From the NCBI GenBank assembly GCA_009493725.1, contig VOGB01000005.1:1-64000 (forward strand): a stretch of DNA of 64,000 nucleotides, in the 5' to 3' direction. Origin of the DNA: Pseudoramibacter fermentans (GTDB lineage Bacteria > Bacillota > Clostridia > Eubacteriales > Eubacteriaceae). Below the pieces are notes generated by a model. It worked only from the letters and a program-made list of their open reading frames with translations, was not told the origin of the DNA and made no database searches. The position numbers and the translations under genes were made by a program. Every line of letters begins with the position of its first letter. Positions within the stretch are counted from its first letter, which is position 1. Shown here one piece after another: positions 25,176-33,929 of this stretch.

Positions 25176-25935
25176 GCCGAGTCCGGCACGAAGCAATCTA
25201 TCAAGCCATTCAAGAAGAACACGAAGAACATCGTTATCCGATTCAGGCGCTCTGCAAGCTTGGGCATGTCAGCCGGGCAGCTTACTACAAATGGCTTCAT
25301 CGAGCCGCGCCCGCGTTTGTCGGATAAGAGGCATCAAATCGACGATTAAGTACGCTAACCACGGATGCACCAGGCAGGCGAAGAATCCGCAATACATCGC
25401 AGCAAATATTCTAAACCGAGAGTTCACTGCCGATGCGCCCAACCAGAAATGGCTGACAGACGTTACAGAATTCAAATATTACACTGGTGTTGAAGTTCAC
25501 AAAATCTATCTCAGCGCGATTCTCGATTTATACGATAGAAGAATCGTCGCTTACACCATCGGCGACTCGAACAACAACGCACTGGTTTTCAATATGTTTG
25601 ATCAGGCTGTAGCCGAGAACCCTGACGCTACGCCGCTGTTTCATTCTGATCGCGGCTATCAGTACACGAGTCGAATCTTTCACGCCAAGCTCGAAGCTGC
25701 TGGCATGAGGCAGAGCATGTCCAGAGTCGCACATTGCATTGATAATGGTCCAATGGAAGGCTTCTGGGGTATTCTGAAACGGGAACGTTATTACGGCAGG
25801 CGCTTTTTAGATAGAACTTCTCTTGTAAAAATGATTGAAGACTATATCTCGTATTACAATAACAGGCGCTTACAGCGTAATCTAGGTGTGTTGACACCTA
25901 TGGAAAAACATAATCAATATAAAATAGCGGCATGA
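25172..25935 (+). pseudogene. IS3-family OrfB (DDE transposase), internally deleted
   Basis: The first part (RHEAIYQAIQEEHEEHRYPIQ... YYKWLHR) runs to about 25303 and its frame stops at 25325. The rest resumes in another frame as GIKSTIKYANHGCTRQ and continues to 25935. Between YKWLHR and the KSTIKY block, intact relatives carry an HTH_21 region of about 50-60 residues that is missing here, so a deletion plus frameshift has occurred around 25303-25335. The catalytic region is otherwise preserved: TDVTEF (first Asp), HSDRGYQYTS (second Asp) and GPMEGFWGILKRE (Glu). The C terminus NNRRLQRNLGVLTPMEKH is typical. Confidence 0.85.
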
Positions 25936-25940
25936 AAAAT

Positions 25941-25979
25941 GCCATCAGACGTGAGCCTGATGGCAAAGAAATTTTATTT
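25941..25979 (+). terminator. Internal terminator-like hairpin of the IS
   Basis: GCCATCAG (25941-25948) pairs with CTGATGGC (25957-25964 region), followed after ten bases by a T-rich run. It lies just after orfB. Confidence 0.5.
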
Positions 25980-26015
25980 TTTTGATTGTCTACTTGACGG
26001 GGTGCGGTTCAATTT

Positions 26016-26039
26016 TCAATCTTCAGCGTTTATTTTTTT
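26016..26039. terminator. Right arm and U-tract of the split guaB/cadD terminator
   Basis: TCAATCTTCAGCGTTT (26016-26031) complements 24419-24434 and is followed by seven T residues (26033-26039). Without its partner nearby it should no longer terminate guaB, nor the cadD-like gene from the other side. Confidence 0.7.
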
Positions 26040-26040
26040 G

Positions 26041-26604
26041 CTATCCCAATAAAATCAAAATCCCTATTGTAATAAAGACAACGGGGATGAGCACTTCTCC
26101 CCATCGCGCAACCAGCTGTTTAACCGGCGGGATTTGGCCAATGATTCTCCCGGCGGCACACAGCACAAGAGCCATGATCATAAACACCACCGAGGAAACC
26201 GCCACGCGGGCCGCGTCACTTACGGCGAACAGCGGAATGTAAACACTTAAATTGTCGCCGCTTCCGAAAAGCACCAGCATTGTCATCGTGCCCACGCCAA
26301 TGGCGGGCTGTTCCGTCTGTGCTTGTGCAGCCTTCCCCTTCCAATTCTGAATGCCCTTCACCACGCCGAAAATGATCGGCGCGAGTCCAAAAAGGTGCAG
26401 ATATTTGGTCGGTACGGCTCTAACTAAAAAGGCCCCGACGAGGCTGAGCGCCGTAATCGCCGCGACGCCGAGACATTGTCCCGCTGCAATGTGCATCTCC
26501 TCCCGCTTCGTTTTCGCGCTCGCGGACAGCAGCGCCAGCAGCACCAAGTCGTCAATATTCGTTCCCAAAAACGCCAGCACCGCTGTAAGGATCGTCTGGA
26601 TCAT
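26041..26604 (-). CDS. CadD-like cadmium/cation efflux membrane protein
   Basis: 187-aa membrane protein with about five or six hydrophobic segments. The N terminus TAVLAFLGTNIDDLVLLALL matches the CadD cadmium-resistance transporter family (LysE superfamily), where the acidic NIDD pair is conserved. A further FGSGDNLSVYIPLF segment is also typical. Metal specificity cannot be judged here. It is transcribed after maf with a 10-bp gap, and ends at the terminator now broken by the IS3 copy. Confidence 0.72.
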   Translation of the reverse strand: MIQTILTAVLAFLGTNIDDLVLLALLSASAKTKREEMHIAAGQCLGVAAITALSLVGAFLVRAVPTKYLHLFGLAPIIFGVVKGIQNWKGKAAQAQTEQPAIGVGTMTMLVLFGSGDNLSVYIPLFAVSDAARVAVSSVVFMIMALVLCAAGRIIGQIPPVKQLVARWGEVLIPVVFITIGILILLG

Positions 26605-26614
26605 GGTGTCCTAT

Positions 26615-27199
26615 TTATCCGACCAGCTTCTTGAGCGCCTGCCAAACCGCGCCGACCGGCAGTCCGACGACATTGGTGTAGTCACCGTCGATGCCGCGGA
26701 TATAAGCGGAAAACGCTCCCTGGATCGCGTAACCGCCCGCTTTGTCCATCGGCTCGGCCGTACTCGCGTAAGCGGCAATTTCGTCCGCCGTCATCGGGTA
26801 GACGTGCACGTCGGTCTTTTCGGCGAAAGTCACCGACGCCCCATCGCCGTCGGAGAGCATCAGTGTCACCCCGGTGTAAACCTGATGGGTCTTCCCTTCA
26901 ATCATGCAGATCATTTCGGCCGCTTCCTCGTGATCCTTCGGTTTGCCGAGAATCTGGCCTTCCGCCGCGACGACGGTATCGGCCGCGATCACCACCGCGT
27001 GAGCGTTGAGCTGCGCCGCGACGTGCTCTGCCTTCTGACGGGACAGCGCCTTGACCGCTGCCTCCGGATCTGTCGTGTCAATCGCTTCGTCGATCGACGC
27101 CGGCATGATCACTGGATCGATGCCGATGCGCTGGAGCAGCGCTTTGCGCCGCGGCGACTGAGACGCCAAAACAATCGGAATATCCTGACTCAGCTGCAT
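26615..27199 (-). CDS. maf: Maf-family nucleotide pyrophosphatase
   Basis: 194-aa Maf protein that hydrolyses non-canonical or pyrimidine nucleoside triphosphates. SQSPRRKALLQRIG lies at residues 14-27, VVIAADTVVAAEGQILGKP holds the catalytic Asp region, and HQVYTGVTL follows. The C-terminal AGGYAIQGAFSAYIRGIDGDYTNVVGLPV is characteristic. It lies between an HD-domain gene and the cadD-like gene, all closely spaced on the minus strand. Confidence 0.92.
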   Translation of the reverse strand: MQLSQDIPIVLASQSPRRKALLQRIGIDPVIMPASIDEAIDTTDPEAAVKALSRQKAEHVAAQLNAHAVVIAADTVVAAEGQILGKPKDHEEAAEMICMIEGKTHQVYTGVTLMLSDGDGASVTFAEKTDVHVYPMTADEIAAYASTAEPMDKAGGYAIQGAFSAYIRGIDGDYTNVVGLPVGAVWQALKKLVG

Positions 27200-27210
27200 G
27201 GTGTCCTCCT

Positions 27211-27798
27211 TTACGCGTCTTCGCCGTTTCCGGTGAGCTGAAGGGCTTCCGCATGGGCCTGCATGCCGGAAATGACAATGGACGCGACGTCGCGGATGTC
27301 CATGCCGAGCATGTCACAGCCCTTCAAAATCAGCGGACGGTCGCAGTTGGCCGCAAAATTCTTGCTCTTCCATTTCTTCATGAAGCTCTTGATTTTCATA
27401 TCGGTAATGCCGTGGGGCCGCATCCGGGCCGCCGCCTGCACAATGCCCGTCAGCTCGTCGACCGTGAACAGGCTCTTCTCCATCGGGGTTTCTGGCTTCA
27501 CGTCGTTGACAATTCCGTAGCCGTGGCTTAAAATCGCCCGGATGTCTCTTTCCGGCACCCCCGCTTCGCGCAGCGGCGCTTCCGTATGTGCCAGGTGTTC
27601 TTCCGGATACTTTTCGTAATCGTAGTCGTGCAGCCAGCCGACCGCTTCCCATTCTTCTTTTTCTTCTGCATCAGCGCCGAAATGTTCGGCCATGGCCCCC
27701 ATCGCTGCCGACACATTGGCCGCGTGCAGAATCAGGTGATCTTCAGTCACCATCGTCGCGTTGAGTTTTTTCGCTTCTTCTAATGTCAATCTTTCCAT
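27211..27798 (-). CDS. HD-domain phosphohydrolase-like protein
   Basis: 195-aa protein with HD-domain metal ligands: ENHL-type histidine in LILHAANVSAAM (about residue 25), the HD pair in GWLHDYDYEKYPEEH (about 54-68), and ILSHGYGI further on. Proteins of this kind often appear as putative hydrolases of unknown substrate, and no synthetase domain is present. It overlaps nothing; maf follows 11 bp downstream and the SulP gene ends 23 bp upstream. Confidence 0.8.
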   Translation of the reverse strand: MERLTLEEAKKLNATMVTEDHLILHAANVSAAMGAMAEHFGADAEEKEEWEAVGWLHDYDYEKYPEEHLAHTEAPLREAGVPERDIRAILSHGYGIVNDVKPETPMEKSLFTVDELTGIVQAAARMRPHGITDMKIKSFMKKWKSKNFAANCDRPLILKGCDMLGMDIRDVASIVISGMQAHAEALQLTGNGEDA

Positions 27799-27821
27799 TT
27801 TTGCTCAATTGTCTCCTTTCT

Positions 27822-30023
27822 TTATTTTGAATTGCGGCTATCTTGATTGTGGCCGCGGTTGTCAATCAAATGTCTCAAATCGTGCAGGCGGGCGCGCAGA
27901 TCGTCAACCGCCTTGTTTCTTCGCCAATTGGCACGGACGCGCCGCACCTGTTCCGATACGACCTCGTCCAATTCGCCGCGGTGGGCCTTGAGCATCGCGT
28001 ACAGCTGCGGATCCTCCTGTTTCAGCTGGTCGGCAATCTGTCGGCGCCTTTCAGCAAAGGCCTGCTCAATATCCGCCTCATCCAGATTGAGTCTTTGCGC
28101 CAGCGCTGCGGTGCGGTGCTCCAGATGCTCGAGCAGATCGTCCTCACGGACCCCGTTCAGATGCTGCCAGACCGGGGAGTGGCGCATGAAGGCTTCCAGG
28201 CTGCCCCCTGCCCCTTCAGTGTGCTGCCAATGGGCGACAATTTTTTCAACGTAGGCCGCAATTTCGTCATCGGCCTTGTCGCCAAAGGCCCATTCTATAT
28301 CGTGCAGGAGCAGGTGTCGGCGCGAACGATTGAGATTCATCGAATCGTTTTCGCCGCCTTCCACCGGATAGGGCGGATGATAGCCAGCCGCCAAAAGCGC
28401 GCCGGTCATCGTCCGCACCACGCTTCCCTCCTGGATCATCGCGTCCCGATCCGCCTCGCGCAGGGTCTGATTTACGCTGCTGATGTGCTCCGTCAGATAG
28501 AGGCGGATGCCGCTGTCCTTCAGCCGTTTGTAAAGGGCGTCTATTTTCTTCGCCGCGGTATAATCGAGACTCGTGATCCCGGACGCGTCGACGATCACTG
28601 TCTTCGTGTCGGGGCGGATCGCGTCTAAAATATCCCGCTCGAACAAATCGTAATTAGCGAAATACAAATTGGACGAAAACCGGTAGAGCACCGCACCGGC
28701 GATGGGCTTGGCCCCCCGCGCGGTACGCAGATCGTAAAACCGAAGCTGCCCCGGCATCACGCCGAGGAAGGTGCGGGGCGGCGACATCGTCCGCATCAGC
28801 ACCACCACAAAGGACAGCGCCACGCCGATCACGACGCCGTAAATGGTGCCGAGGAGCACGACGCCGCAGAACGCCCCGACAAAAATCATGAACTCCCGCC
28901 AATCGATTTTCGCCAAATGCACGGCCTCGTCGATTTCCAAAATGCCGAGCAGCGCTGAAATCACGATCGCCGTCAGCACCGGCACTGGCAGAAACCCGAT
29001 AAACCCGGTCCCGAAAAGCAAAATTGCGATCATCGCAAGACCGGCCACAATCCCGGTGAGCTGAGAATCGCTGCCAAATTGGTCGGCGATCCCCATTCGG
29101 GAAACGGACCCATTGACCGGGCAGCAGCCCGTGAACGCCGCCGCGAAATTGCCGAGGGCGTAAGCCAGAATCCCCTGATTGGGCTTGAGGGTAACGCCCT
29201 TGCGCTCCGCCATGTTGCTGGAGGAAAGAAGGGTCTCCGCCGTAATCACCAGCGCAATCGTCATGCTGTACTTAATGATCGTATCCATCGGCAGCACCCC
29301 AGCTGCCGCCGCAGGATTGACAAAATGGGGCAGCCCCGGCGCCACACTGGGCAGCGCCGCCACACCGAAGCGCGTTAAGTCGACCCACCGGTTCAATAAC
29401 GCCCCGGCGAGCATCACCACAACCGCCATCGGAAATTTCGGCAGCCATTTTCGGCTGACGAGGAGCACAGCCAGCGTCCCCGCGCCAAGCGCAAAGGACA
29501 CGCCGTTGAACGCGCCGGCACTGTGGACAATGTGGACGATCAGATCCGGCAGCTCGCCGTGACCGACCGGACCGCCGAACAGCTTTGGCACCTGCATCGT
29601 GATGATTTCGACGCCGATCCCGGTGATAAAACCGCCCATGACCGCCTCTGAGATGTAACGCACAAAATGTCCAAAACGCAGCAGCGAAAACAGCAGCAGC
29701 CAGCACGCTGTGCACAAGGTGATAAGCGGTACGGCTTTAAGCGCCATAGCGGATTCCGCCGTGATGCCAAGGGACACGAGAACTGAGCCGGTCAGTGCCG
29801 CTGGCGCTGCGTCGACCCCGAAAATCATGTGGGGCGACGTCGACATCAGCGCAAAAAACAAAATCGGCAAGACCGATCCATAAAGCCCGTAGACCGCAGG
29901 AAGCCCGGCAATCTGCGCGTATCCCATCGCAATCGGAATGGAAACAGCTGCTGTGATCAGCCCGGCCACAATGTCATTTTTGACGTTAATTTTTTGTCCG
30001 AGAATCGTCGATAAAAACTTCAC
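27822..30023 (-). CDS. SulP-family anion transporter with STAS domain and long C-terminal tail
   Basis: Membrane transporter for sulfate, bicarbonate or related anions. About 733 aa: the transmembrane domain (residues 1-405; AAVSIPIAMGYAQIAGLPAVYGLYGS, NFAAAFTGCCPVNGSVSRMG), a STAS domain (about 440-550; YRFSSNLYFANYDLFERDIL, VIVDASGITSLDYTAAKKI), and a further tail of about 170 charged helical residues. I start at the GTG at 30023 because AGGAG lies 7 bases upstream and the longer frame overlaps the preceding dehydrogenase gene. The tail matches no domain I recognise. Confidence 0.85.
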   Translation of the reverse strand: MKFLSTILGQKINVKNDIVAGLITAAVSIPIAMGYAQIAGLPAVYGLYGSVLPILFFALMSTSPHMIFGVDAAPAALTGSVLVSLGITAESAMALKAVPLITLCTACWLLLFSLLRFGHFVRYISEAVMGGFITGIGVEIITMQVPKLFGGPVGHGELPDLIVHIVHSAGAFNGVSFALGAGTLAVLLVSRKWLPKFPMAVVVMLAGALLNRWVDLTRFGVAALPSVAPGLPHFVNPAAAAGVLPMDTIIKYSMTIALVITAETLLSSSNMAERKGVTLKPNQGILAYALGNFAAAFTGCCPVNGSVSRMGIADQFGSDSQLTGIVAGLAMIAILLFGTGFIGFLPVPVLTAIVISALLGILEIDEAVHLAKIDWREFMIFVGAFCGVVLLGTIYGVVIGVALSFVVVLMRTMSPPRTFLGVMPGQLRFYDLRTARGAKPIAGAVLYRFSSNLYFANYDLFERDILDAIRPDTKTVIVDASGITSLDYTAAKKIDALYKRLKDSGIRLYLTEHISSVNQTLREADRDAMIQEGSVVRTMTGALLAAGYHPPYPVEGGENDSMNLNRSRRHLLLHDIEWAFGDKADDEIAAYVEKIVAHWQHTEGAGGSLEAFMRHSPVWQHLNGVREDDLLEHLEHRTAALAQRLNLDEADIEQAFAERRRQIADQLKQEDPQLYAMLKAHRGELDEVVSEQVRRVRANWRRNKAVDDLRARLHDLRHLIDNRGHNQDSRNSK

Positions 30024-30036
30024 TGGCGTCTCCTGG

Positions 30037-31032
30037 TTACACGTGATTGACCACCCGCTTCGGCCGTCTGCCTTCCACAAGCGCGCGGATATCCTCATCG
30101 GCCATCGCGTAGCTTCTGACAAAGCTCTGCGCGGTAATGCCGCCGACGTGCGGGCTGAGCAGCAGTTTCTTTTCTATGGCTTCTGGCTGATTCAAGAGCG
30201 GATGATCCTTTCGTACCGGCTCGCCGTCTAGTGTGTCCAGACCCGCCATTGCGAGTTTCCCCGACGCAAGGGCTTCGATCAAAGCCTGATCGTCCACGAG
30301 CTCGCCTCGAGCCGTATTGACTAAATAGCTGCCCGGCTGCATCAGCTCGAAAAACCGGCGGTTCGCAAAATGGGTCGTCTCCGCGTTGACCGGCAGATGG
30401 AGGCTGACGATGCCGCTCGCTTGGAGCAGCTCATCCATCGGCTTGTAGATGACGCCCTGTGCCTTTTCTTCTTCCGGACTCAGACGGTGCCGCTTGTTGT
30501 AATAAATCGTCGAGACGCCGTAGGCCCGGACCAGCCTCGCGGTCTCCCGGGCGATGTCCCCGTAGCCAATGAGGCCGATCGAAAATTCCGAAAGCTCCCG
30601 CAAGTCACTCCTGACCATGTAGCCTTCCTTCATTTCAATTTGATGGCCGGCTCGAACTGCGGCATCACCCTGGGCCACATTTCTGAGCATGCCGACCATG
30701 AGGAGCACGGCCTGTTCCGCCACGGCGACCGCATTCATTCCTTTGGAATTGCAGACGTAGACACCGCACGCGTCTGCCGCCTCCAAATCGAAACTGTTGT
30801 AAGCAACGCCTTCGGAATGAATGAGCTTCAGATTCGGCATGCTGCGGATCAGCTCCCCTGTCACCGGCGCCATCGCGTCCGCGATGATAAAATCCGCGTC
30901 GGCGCCATCTTTCAAATACGCCGATACAGGCTCATTCATCGGGACGTCCACCAGCGTCATAGTCCGTAAAATACTGCTTTCGTGGGTAAAGCGCTGCAGA
31001 TTGCCCCGCTTTCCAATATGTAAAATCTTCAT
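30037..31032 (-). CDS. D-isomer-specific 2-hydroxyacid dehydrogenase
   Basis: 331-aa NAD-dependent dehydrogenase. The Rossmann motif GLIGYGDIARETARLVRAYG is near residue 155, followed by VSLHLPVNAETTHF, NTARGELVDDQALIEAL with the catalytic Arg, and LLSPHVGGITAQS with the catalytic His. The N-terminal substrate half is typical of the D-lactate/phosphoglycerate dehydrogenase family; the substrate is unclear. It is 13 bp upstream of the SulP gene on the same strand. Confidence 0.88.
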   Translation of the reverse strand: MKILHIGKRGNLQRFTHESSILRTMTLVDVPMNEPVSAYLKDGADADFIIADAMAPVTGELIRSMPNLKLIHSEGVAYNSFDLEAADACGVYVCNSKGMNAVAVAEQAVLLMVGMLRNVAQGDAAVRAGHQIEMKEGYMVRSDLRELSEFSIGLIGYGDIARETARLVRAYGVSTIYYNKRHRLSPEEEKAQGVIYKPMDELLQASGIVSLHLPVNAETTHFANRRFFELMQPGSYLVNTARGELVDDQALIEALASGKLAMAGLDTLDGEPVRKDHPLLNQPEAIEKKLLLSPHVGGITAQSFVRSYAMADEDIRALVEGRRPKRVVNHV

Positions 31033-31098
31033 TTTTTCACTATTCTTTCTATCAAAATTACTTCTATTTTAACATGGAATGGATTTTCTGCATAGAAA

Positions 31099-31121
31099 AG
31101 CTCTGGCCTGAAGCCAGAGCT
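31099..31121 (-). terminator. Intrinsic terminator after the PEP/pyruvate-binding gene
   Basis: Nine-bp stem AGCTCTGGC/GCCAGAGCT with a 5-base loop, followed on the minus strand by a short T run. Confidence 0.75.
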
Positions 31122-31129
31122 GAAATGAA

Positions 31130-33709
31130 CTACGCATCAAACGCCAAGACAAGCCGCTGCGCCGACATGTCGTGATAAACGGTCAGCCCAGCCTGAGCCG
31201 TGTCGAATAGGCTAACCACGCCCTCAATATGGGTCGTATCCTGAATCACTTCGGCGATCCTGTTCGGCAGATCTTTGAATTTTTCTGGGTCGAATATTTT
31301 CGTTTTCTCATTTTCGAAAACCGCGGTATACAAAATTTTCGCTTCAACGAGATCCTGGAAAATGTGGCTGCCGTAGGAAAGTTCCGGACTGTAGCCGGCG
31401 CGGGAGTCGGCAATTTCGAACACCGCGTCGAACCCGTCGATATCGGAAAACGTCGTCGGCACACCGAGCTCCGGCGAGGATGTGCCAACCCGCCCGGGCA
31501 CCATCAGGATTAAATGCCTGCCAGATTTTTTAAAGTGCCAGTTGATCTGGCCGATGGCTTTGGCGACGCGGGTTTTATCGACGTAAGGCATTTCGTAATA
31601 CGCGACCGGATCGACGTACGCCACAGCGTCGATTTTCTGGGTCAAGGACAGCCCCATCGACGCGCCATCGCATTCGAGGACAACCTTATCCGGTGAAAAG
31701 GTCTCGGGCATGTCGGTCTCGCCGTCGTCTTTGAAAACCTGAAGCGGCCGGCACTGCAGCAGGTTGATGACGTAGGTGCCGTCCTCCGCCAGATTGATGG
31801 TGAATTCGATATCCACCGGGTATTGATAAACGCGCTGAATTTCGGCCATCATCCGCCGCATATCCTCCATCATCGCCTTATTTTTGACAAGCCCAGCGCA
31901 GGAGACGAACAAAATCTCGCGATTGCTTCCCCGTTCCCGAAACTGACGCTCCGCATCCCAGTCGTGTTCAAAGAGCAGCTTCTTCATGTACGCCGGCAGC
32001 AGCGGCTCAATCCGGTTGGACAAGGCCTGCTCCACCTTGCGGGTCTTGCTGCTGATGTATTCGACGCCGCGCTGGGAGTAACGGTGCTTTTCTGCCGAAC
32101 TGACCGCTGACACGACCTCTGGCTTGTCGAGACTGACGAGCCTTGGATAGGAGCCCTCGGTTCGGTCGACGGCTGACGTGCCGAGCCCCATCACCAGTCT
32201 GAGCATCCCGGCTTCGGGATCGAGATCCTTTAAAAATCGGTAGGGGCTGTAGGAATAACCGACACCGGCCGCGCAGGGCATGTACACCGTGTCGTAATAG
32301 GAGCCAGAAACCCGCTGCACCAAAAGCGCCATCTGTTCGTCCCGCTGATCCAAGCCGCGGTCCTTGCGGTAGGTCAACGCCGACAGGCTCATTGTGCTGG
32401 CGTAAACCTGGCGGACGGCATCCTCGAATTCGGCGAGGCGCGTCTCGAGGGAGCCGGTATTCGCGCAGAACACCGATTCGTATTTGCCCGCGAAGGCGTT
32501 GCCAAAGCCATCCTCTAATATACTGCTGGAGCGCACGATGATTGGGTCCTGGCCGAAATACTCGAGGAGATTCACAAATTGATCTTCCATCTCTTTCGTG
32601 AATCTGCCCGTCCTAAGTTTTTCGGCAAAGGGCTCTGCCAGAGAAAAGTATTCCTCCGGCCGGCGCTGATGAATCCGCATTTTCCAGAAGTGATTTTCGA
32701 CGATGTAGGAATAGAACACGTCGGAGCCGACGTAGAAGGAATCGTGGGGCTCCAGGCGCGCGGCGATATCTGAGCAGTTGCGCTCGATGATTTTCCGTGC
32801 CAACAGCATCCCGCAGGCCTTGCCGCCGATGAGTCCGGTTCCCACCATCCGCAGGCGCACGTCGAAATAGTCTTCAAGCTTGAAATACTTGCGCACCAGC
32901 GGCCGCAGCCGTTCATCCCGGGTGATCATGATCCGGCACATCCGGCTCTTTTCCTCGGAAACATCTTGGCCGTTTTCAAACTGTTCCATGGTCCGATCAA
33001 AGAAACGGTCCCAGGCGTCGCTGTTCTGTTCTCTGCCCGGCCATCGTTCCCGATTCAGCGCCCGGTAAAACTGGCTGGCCTGCACCCCATCGAGGATCGG
33101 ACGGAACGTCCCGTCCTTTGGCTGATACATCTGGGGCAGAAACATCGTTTCAGAAAACCGGCGCCACACCTTTTCCGGCCGCACGTAAATGTTCGTGCCG
33201 TCGTCGTAAGCATCCAGGAAAACCTGAGCCGTGTCGCGGATTTTCGCCACAGCCTTTAAGGAATGCTTGCCCCGCATCAGCGGGAAATACGCCACAGTAT
33301 CCATTTCAAAGAGAAAAGGACAGGTCACTTGGAAGAAATTGCCCATCATCAAATCCGTCGACCAGGCGGTCTGCAGCTCTGAGAGGCAATCGAAGACATA
33401 AAACACGTCCTTGCCCCGCTGTTCGATGATGTTGTGAATATCGACGGTGAAGGTCTCGAACCGATGGGACAATTCGACCTGGACCACCTCCACGCCCGTC
33501 AAGTCGTCAATCAGCGAATCGTGGGCGGCGAAGCGGACGTAGACGACGTGCCGCCCATCCGCGACGGCCTGCCTAACGTAGGGATTGACAAAGGCTTTGA
33601 AAACTTCCAGATCGGACACCCGCCAGACTACGTTGTCGCCGAGCCGGATGTTGTCGAGCACCTTGTCCATCTCTGGAATGCCGGATGGGATGCGGTCAAA
33701 TGCTGCCAT
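31130..33709 (-). CDS. PEP/pyruvate-binding domain protein
   Basis: 859-aa protein. Residues 1-200 resemble a degenerate KaiC/RecA-type fold (IPSGIPEMDKVLDNIRLGDNVVWRV) with no Walker A. From about 290 the ATP-grasp pyruvate-phosphate-dikinase N-terminal domain appears (GGKACGMLLARKII, VRSSSILEDGFGNAFAGKYESVF, VQRVSGSYYDTVYMPCAAGVGYS, DIEFTINLAEDGTYVINLLQCRPLQ). I see no phosphohistidine (TSHAAI) domain or PEP barrel. The C-terminal 190 residues (PGRVGTSSPELGVPTTFSDI) are unassigned. It probably uses ATP but cannot be a complete PEP synthase. Monocistronic, with its own terminator. Confidence 0.75.
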   Translation of the reverse strand: MAAFDRIPSGIPEMDKVLDNIRLGDNVVWRVSDLEVFKAFVNPYVRQAVADGRHVVYVRFAAHDSLIDDLTGVEVVQVELSHRFETFTVDIHNIIEQRGKDVFYVFDCLSELQTAWSTDLMMGNFFQVTCPFLFEMDTVAYFPLMRGKHSLKAVAKIRDTAQVFLDAYDDGTNIYVRPEKVWRRFSETMFLPQMYQPKDGTFRPILDGVQASQFYRALNRERWPGREQNSDAWDRFFDRTMEQFENGQDVSEEKSRMCRIMITRDERLRPLVRKYFKLEDYFDVRLRMVGTGLIGGKACGMLLARKIIERNCSDIAARLEPHDSFYVGSDVFYSYIVENHFWKMRIHQRRPEEYFSLAEPFAEKLRTGRFTKEMEDQFVNLLEYFGQDPIIVRSSSILEDGFGNAFAGKYESVFCANTGSLETRLAEFEDAVRQVYASTMSLSALTYRKDRGLDQRDEQMALLVQRVSGSYYDTVYMPCAAGVGYSYSPYRFLKDLDPEAGMLRLVMGLGTSAVDRTEGSYPRLVSLDKPEVVSAVSSAEKHRYSQRGVEYISSKTRKVEQALSNRIEPLLPAYMKKLLFEHDWDAERQFRERGSNREILFVSCAGLVKNKAMMEDMRRMMAEIQRVYQYPVDIEFTINLAEDGTYVINLLQCRPLQVFKDDGETDMPETFSPDKVVLECDGASMGLSLTQKIDAVAYVDPVAYYEMPYVDKTRVAKAIGQINWHFKKSGRHLILMVPGRVGTSSPELGVPTTFSDIDGFDAVFEIADSRAGYSPELSYGSHIFQDLVEAKILYTAVFENEKTKIFDPEKFKDLPNRIAEVIQDTTHIEGVVSLFDTAQAGLTVYHDMSAQRLVLAFDA

Positions 33710-33817
33710 GTTGTTACCCCCTCATTTCAAAATGATTGCGTTTTCTTTTATTGTATCACGTGTTTAACAGTTCGTCGACAGCTTTTCTTTTTCTCCCTGA
33801 AACCCGCATAAAATAAG

Positions 33818-33838
33818 GACTCGACCGACAGTCGAGTC
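33818..33838. promoter_or_regulatory. Inverted repeat upstream of the Xre-type gene promoter
   Basis: Perfect 8-bp arms GACTCGAC (33818-33825) and GTCGAGTC (33831-33838) around 5 bases, ending 8 bp before the -35 box of the divergently placed regulator gene. A repressor operator is one reading; it has no U-tract for a terminator. Confidence 0.45.
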
Positions 33839-33846
33839 TCCTACGC

Positions 33847-33875
33847 TTGACAGCCAAACGCCGTCAAATTATGAT
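33847..33875 (+). promoter_or_regulatory. Promoter of the Xre-type membrane regulator
   Basis: TTGACA (33847-33852), 17-bp spacer, TATGAT (33870-33875). The gene starts 54 bp downstream after GGAGG. Confidence 0.78.
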
Positions 33876-33929
33876 AAGGCCAGATCTTAAAACGCAGCGG
33901 CGCCCTGCTGAAACATTGGAGGTATCCTG

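Larger units (their letters stand above)
24439..26011 (+). mobile_element. Decayed IS3-family (IS150-like) insertion sequence
   Basis: 1573-bp element. Terminal inverted repeats begin TGA at 24439 and end TCA at 26011. The first 26 bases of one end align with the reverse complement of the other at about two thirds of positions, including the shared GTAGACAA block. A 3-bp direct repeat ATT flanks it (24436-24438 and 26012-26014), as expected for IS3. OrfA carries a frameshift and orfB an internal deletion, so it should not transpose unaided. It sits in the loop of the terminator between guaB and the cadD-like gene. Confidence 0.85.

Noticed and set aside
30024..30122. Longer SulP N terminus
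   Set aside because: Overlaps the dehydrogenase gene and no relatives share it; the GTG at 30023 has a good Shine-Dalgarno.
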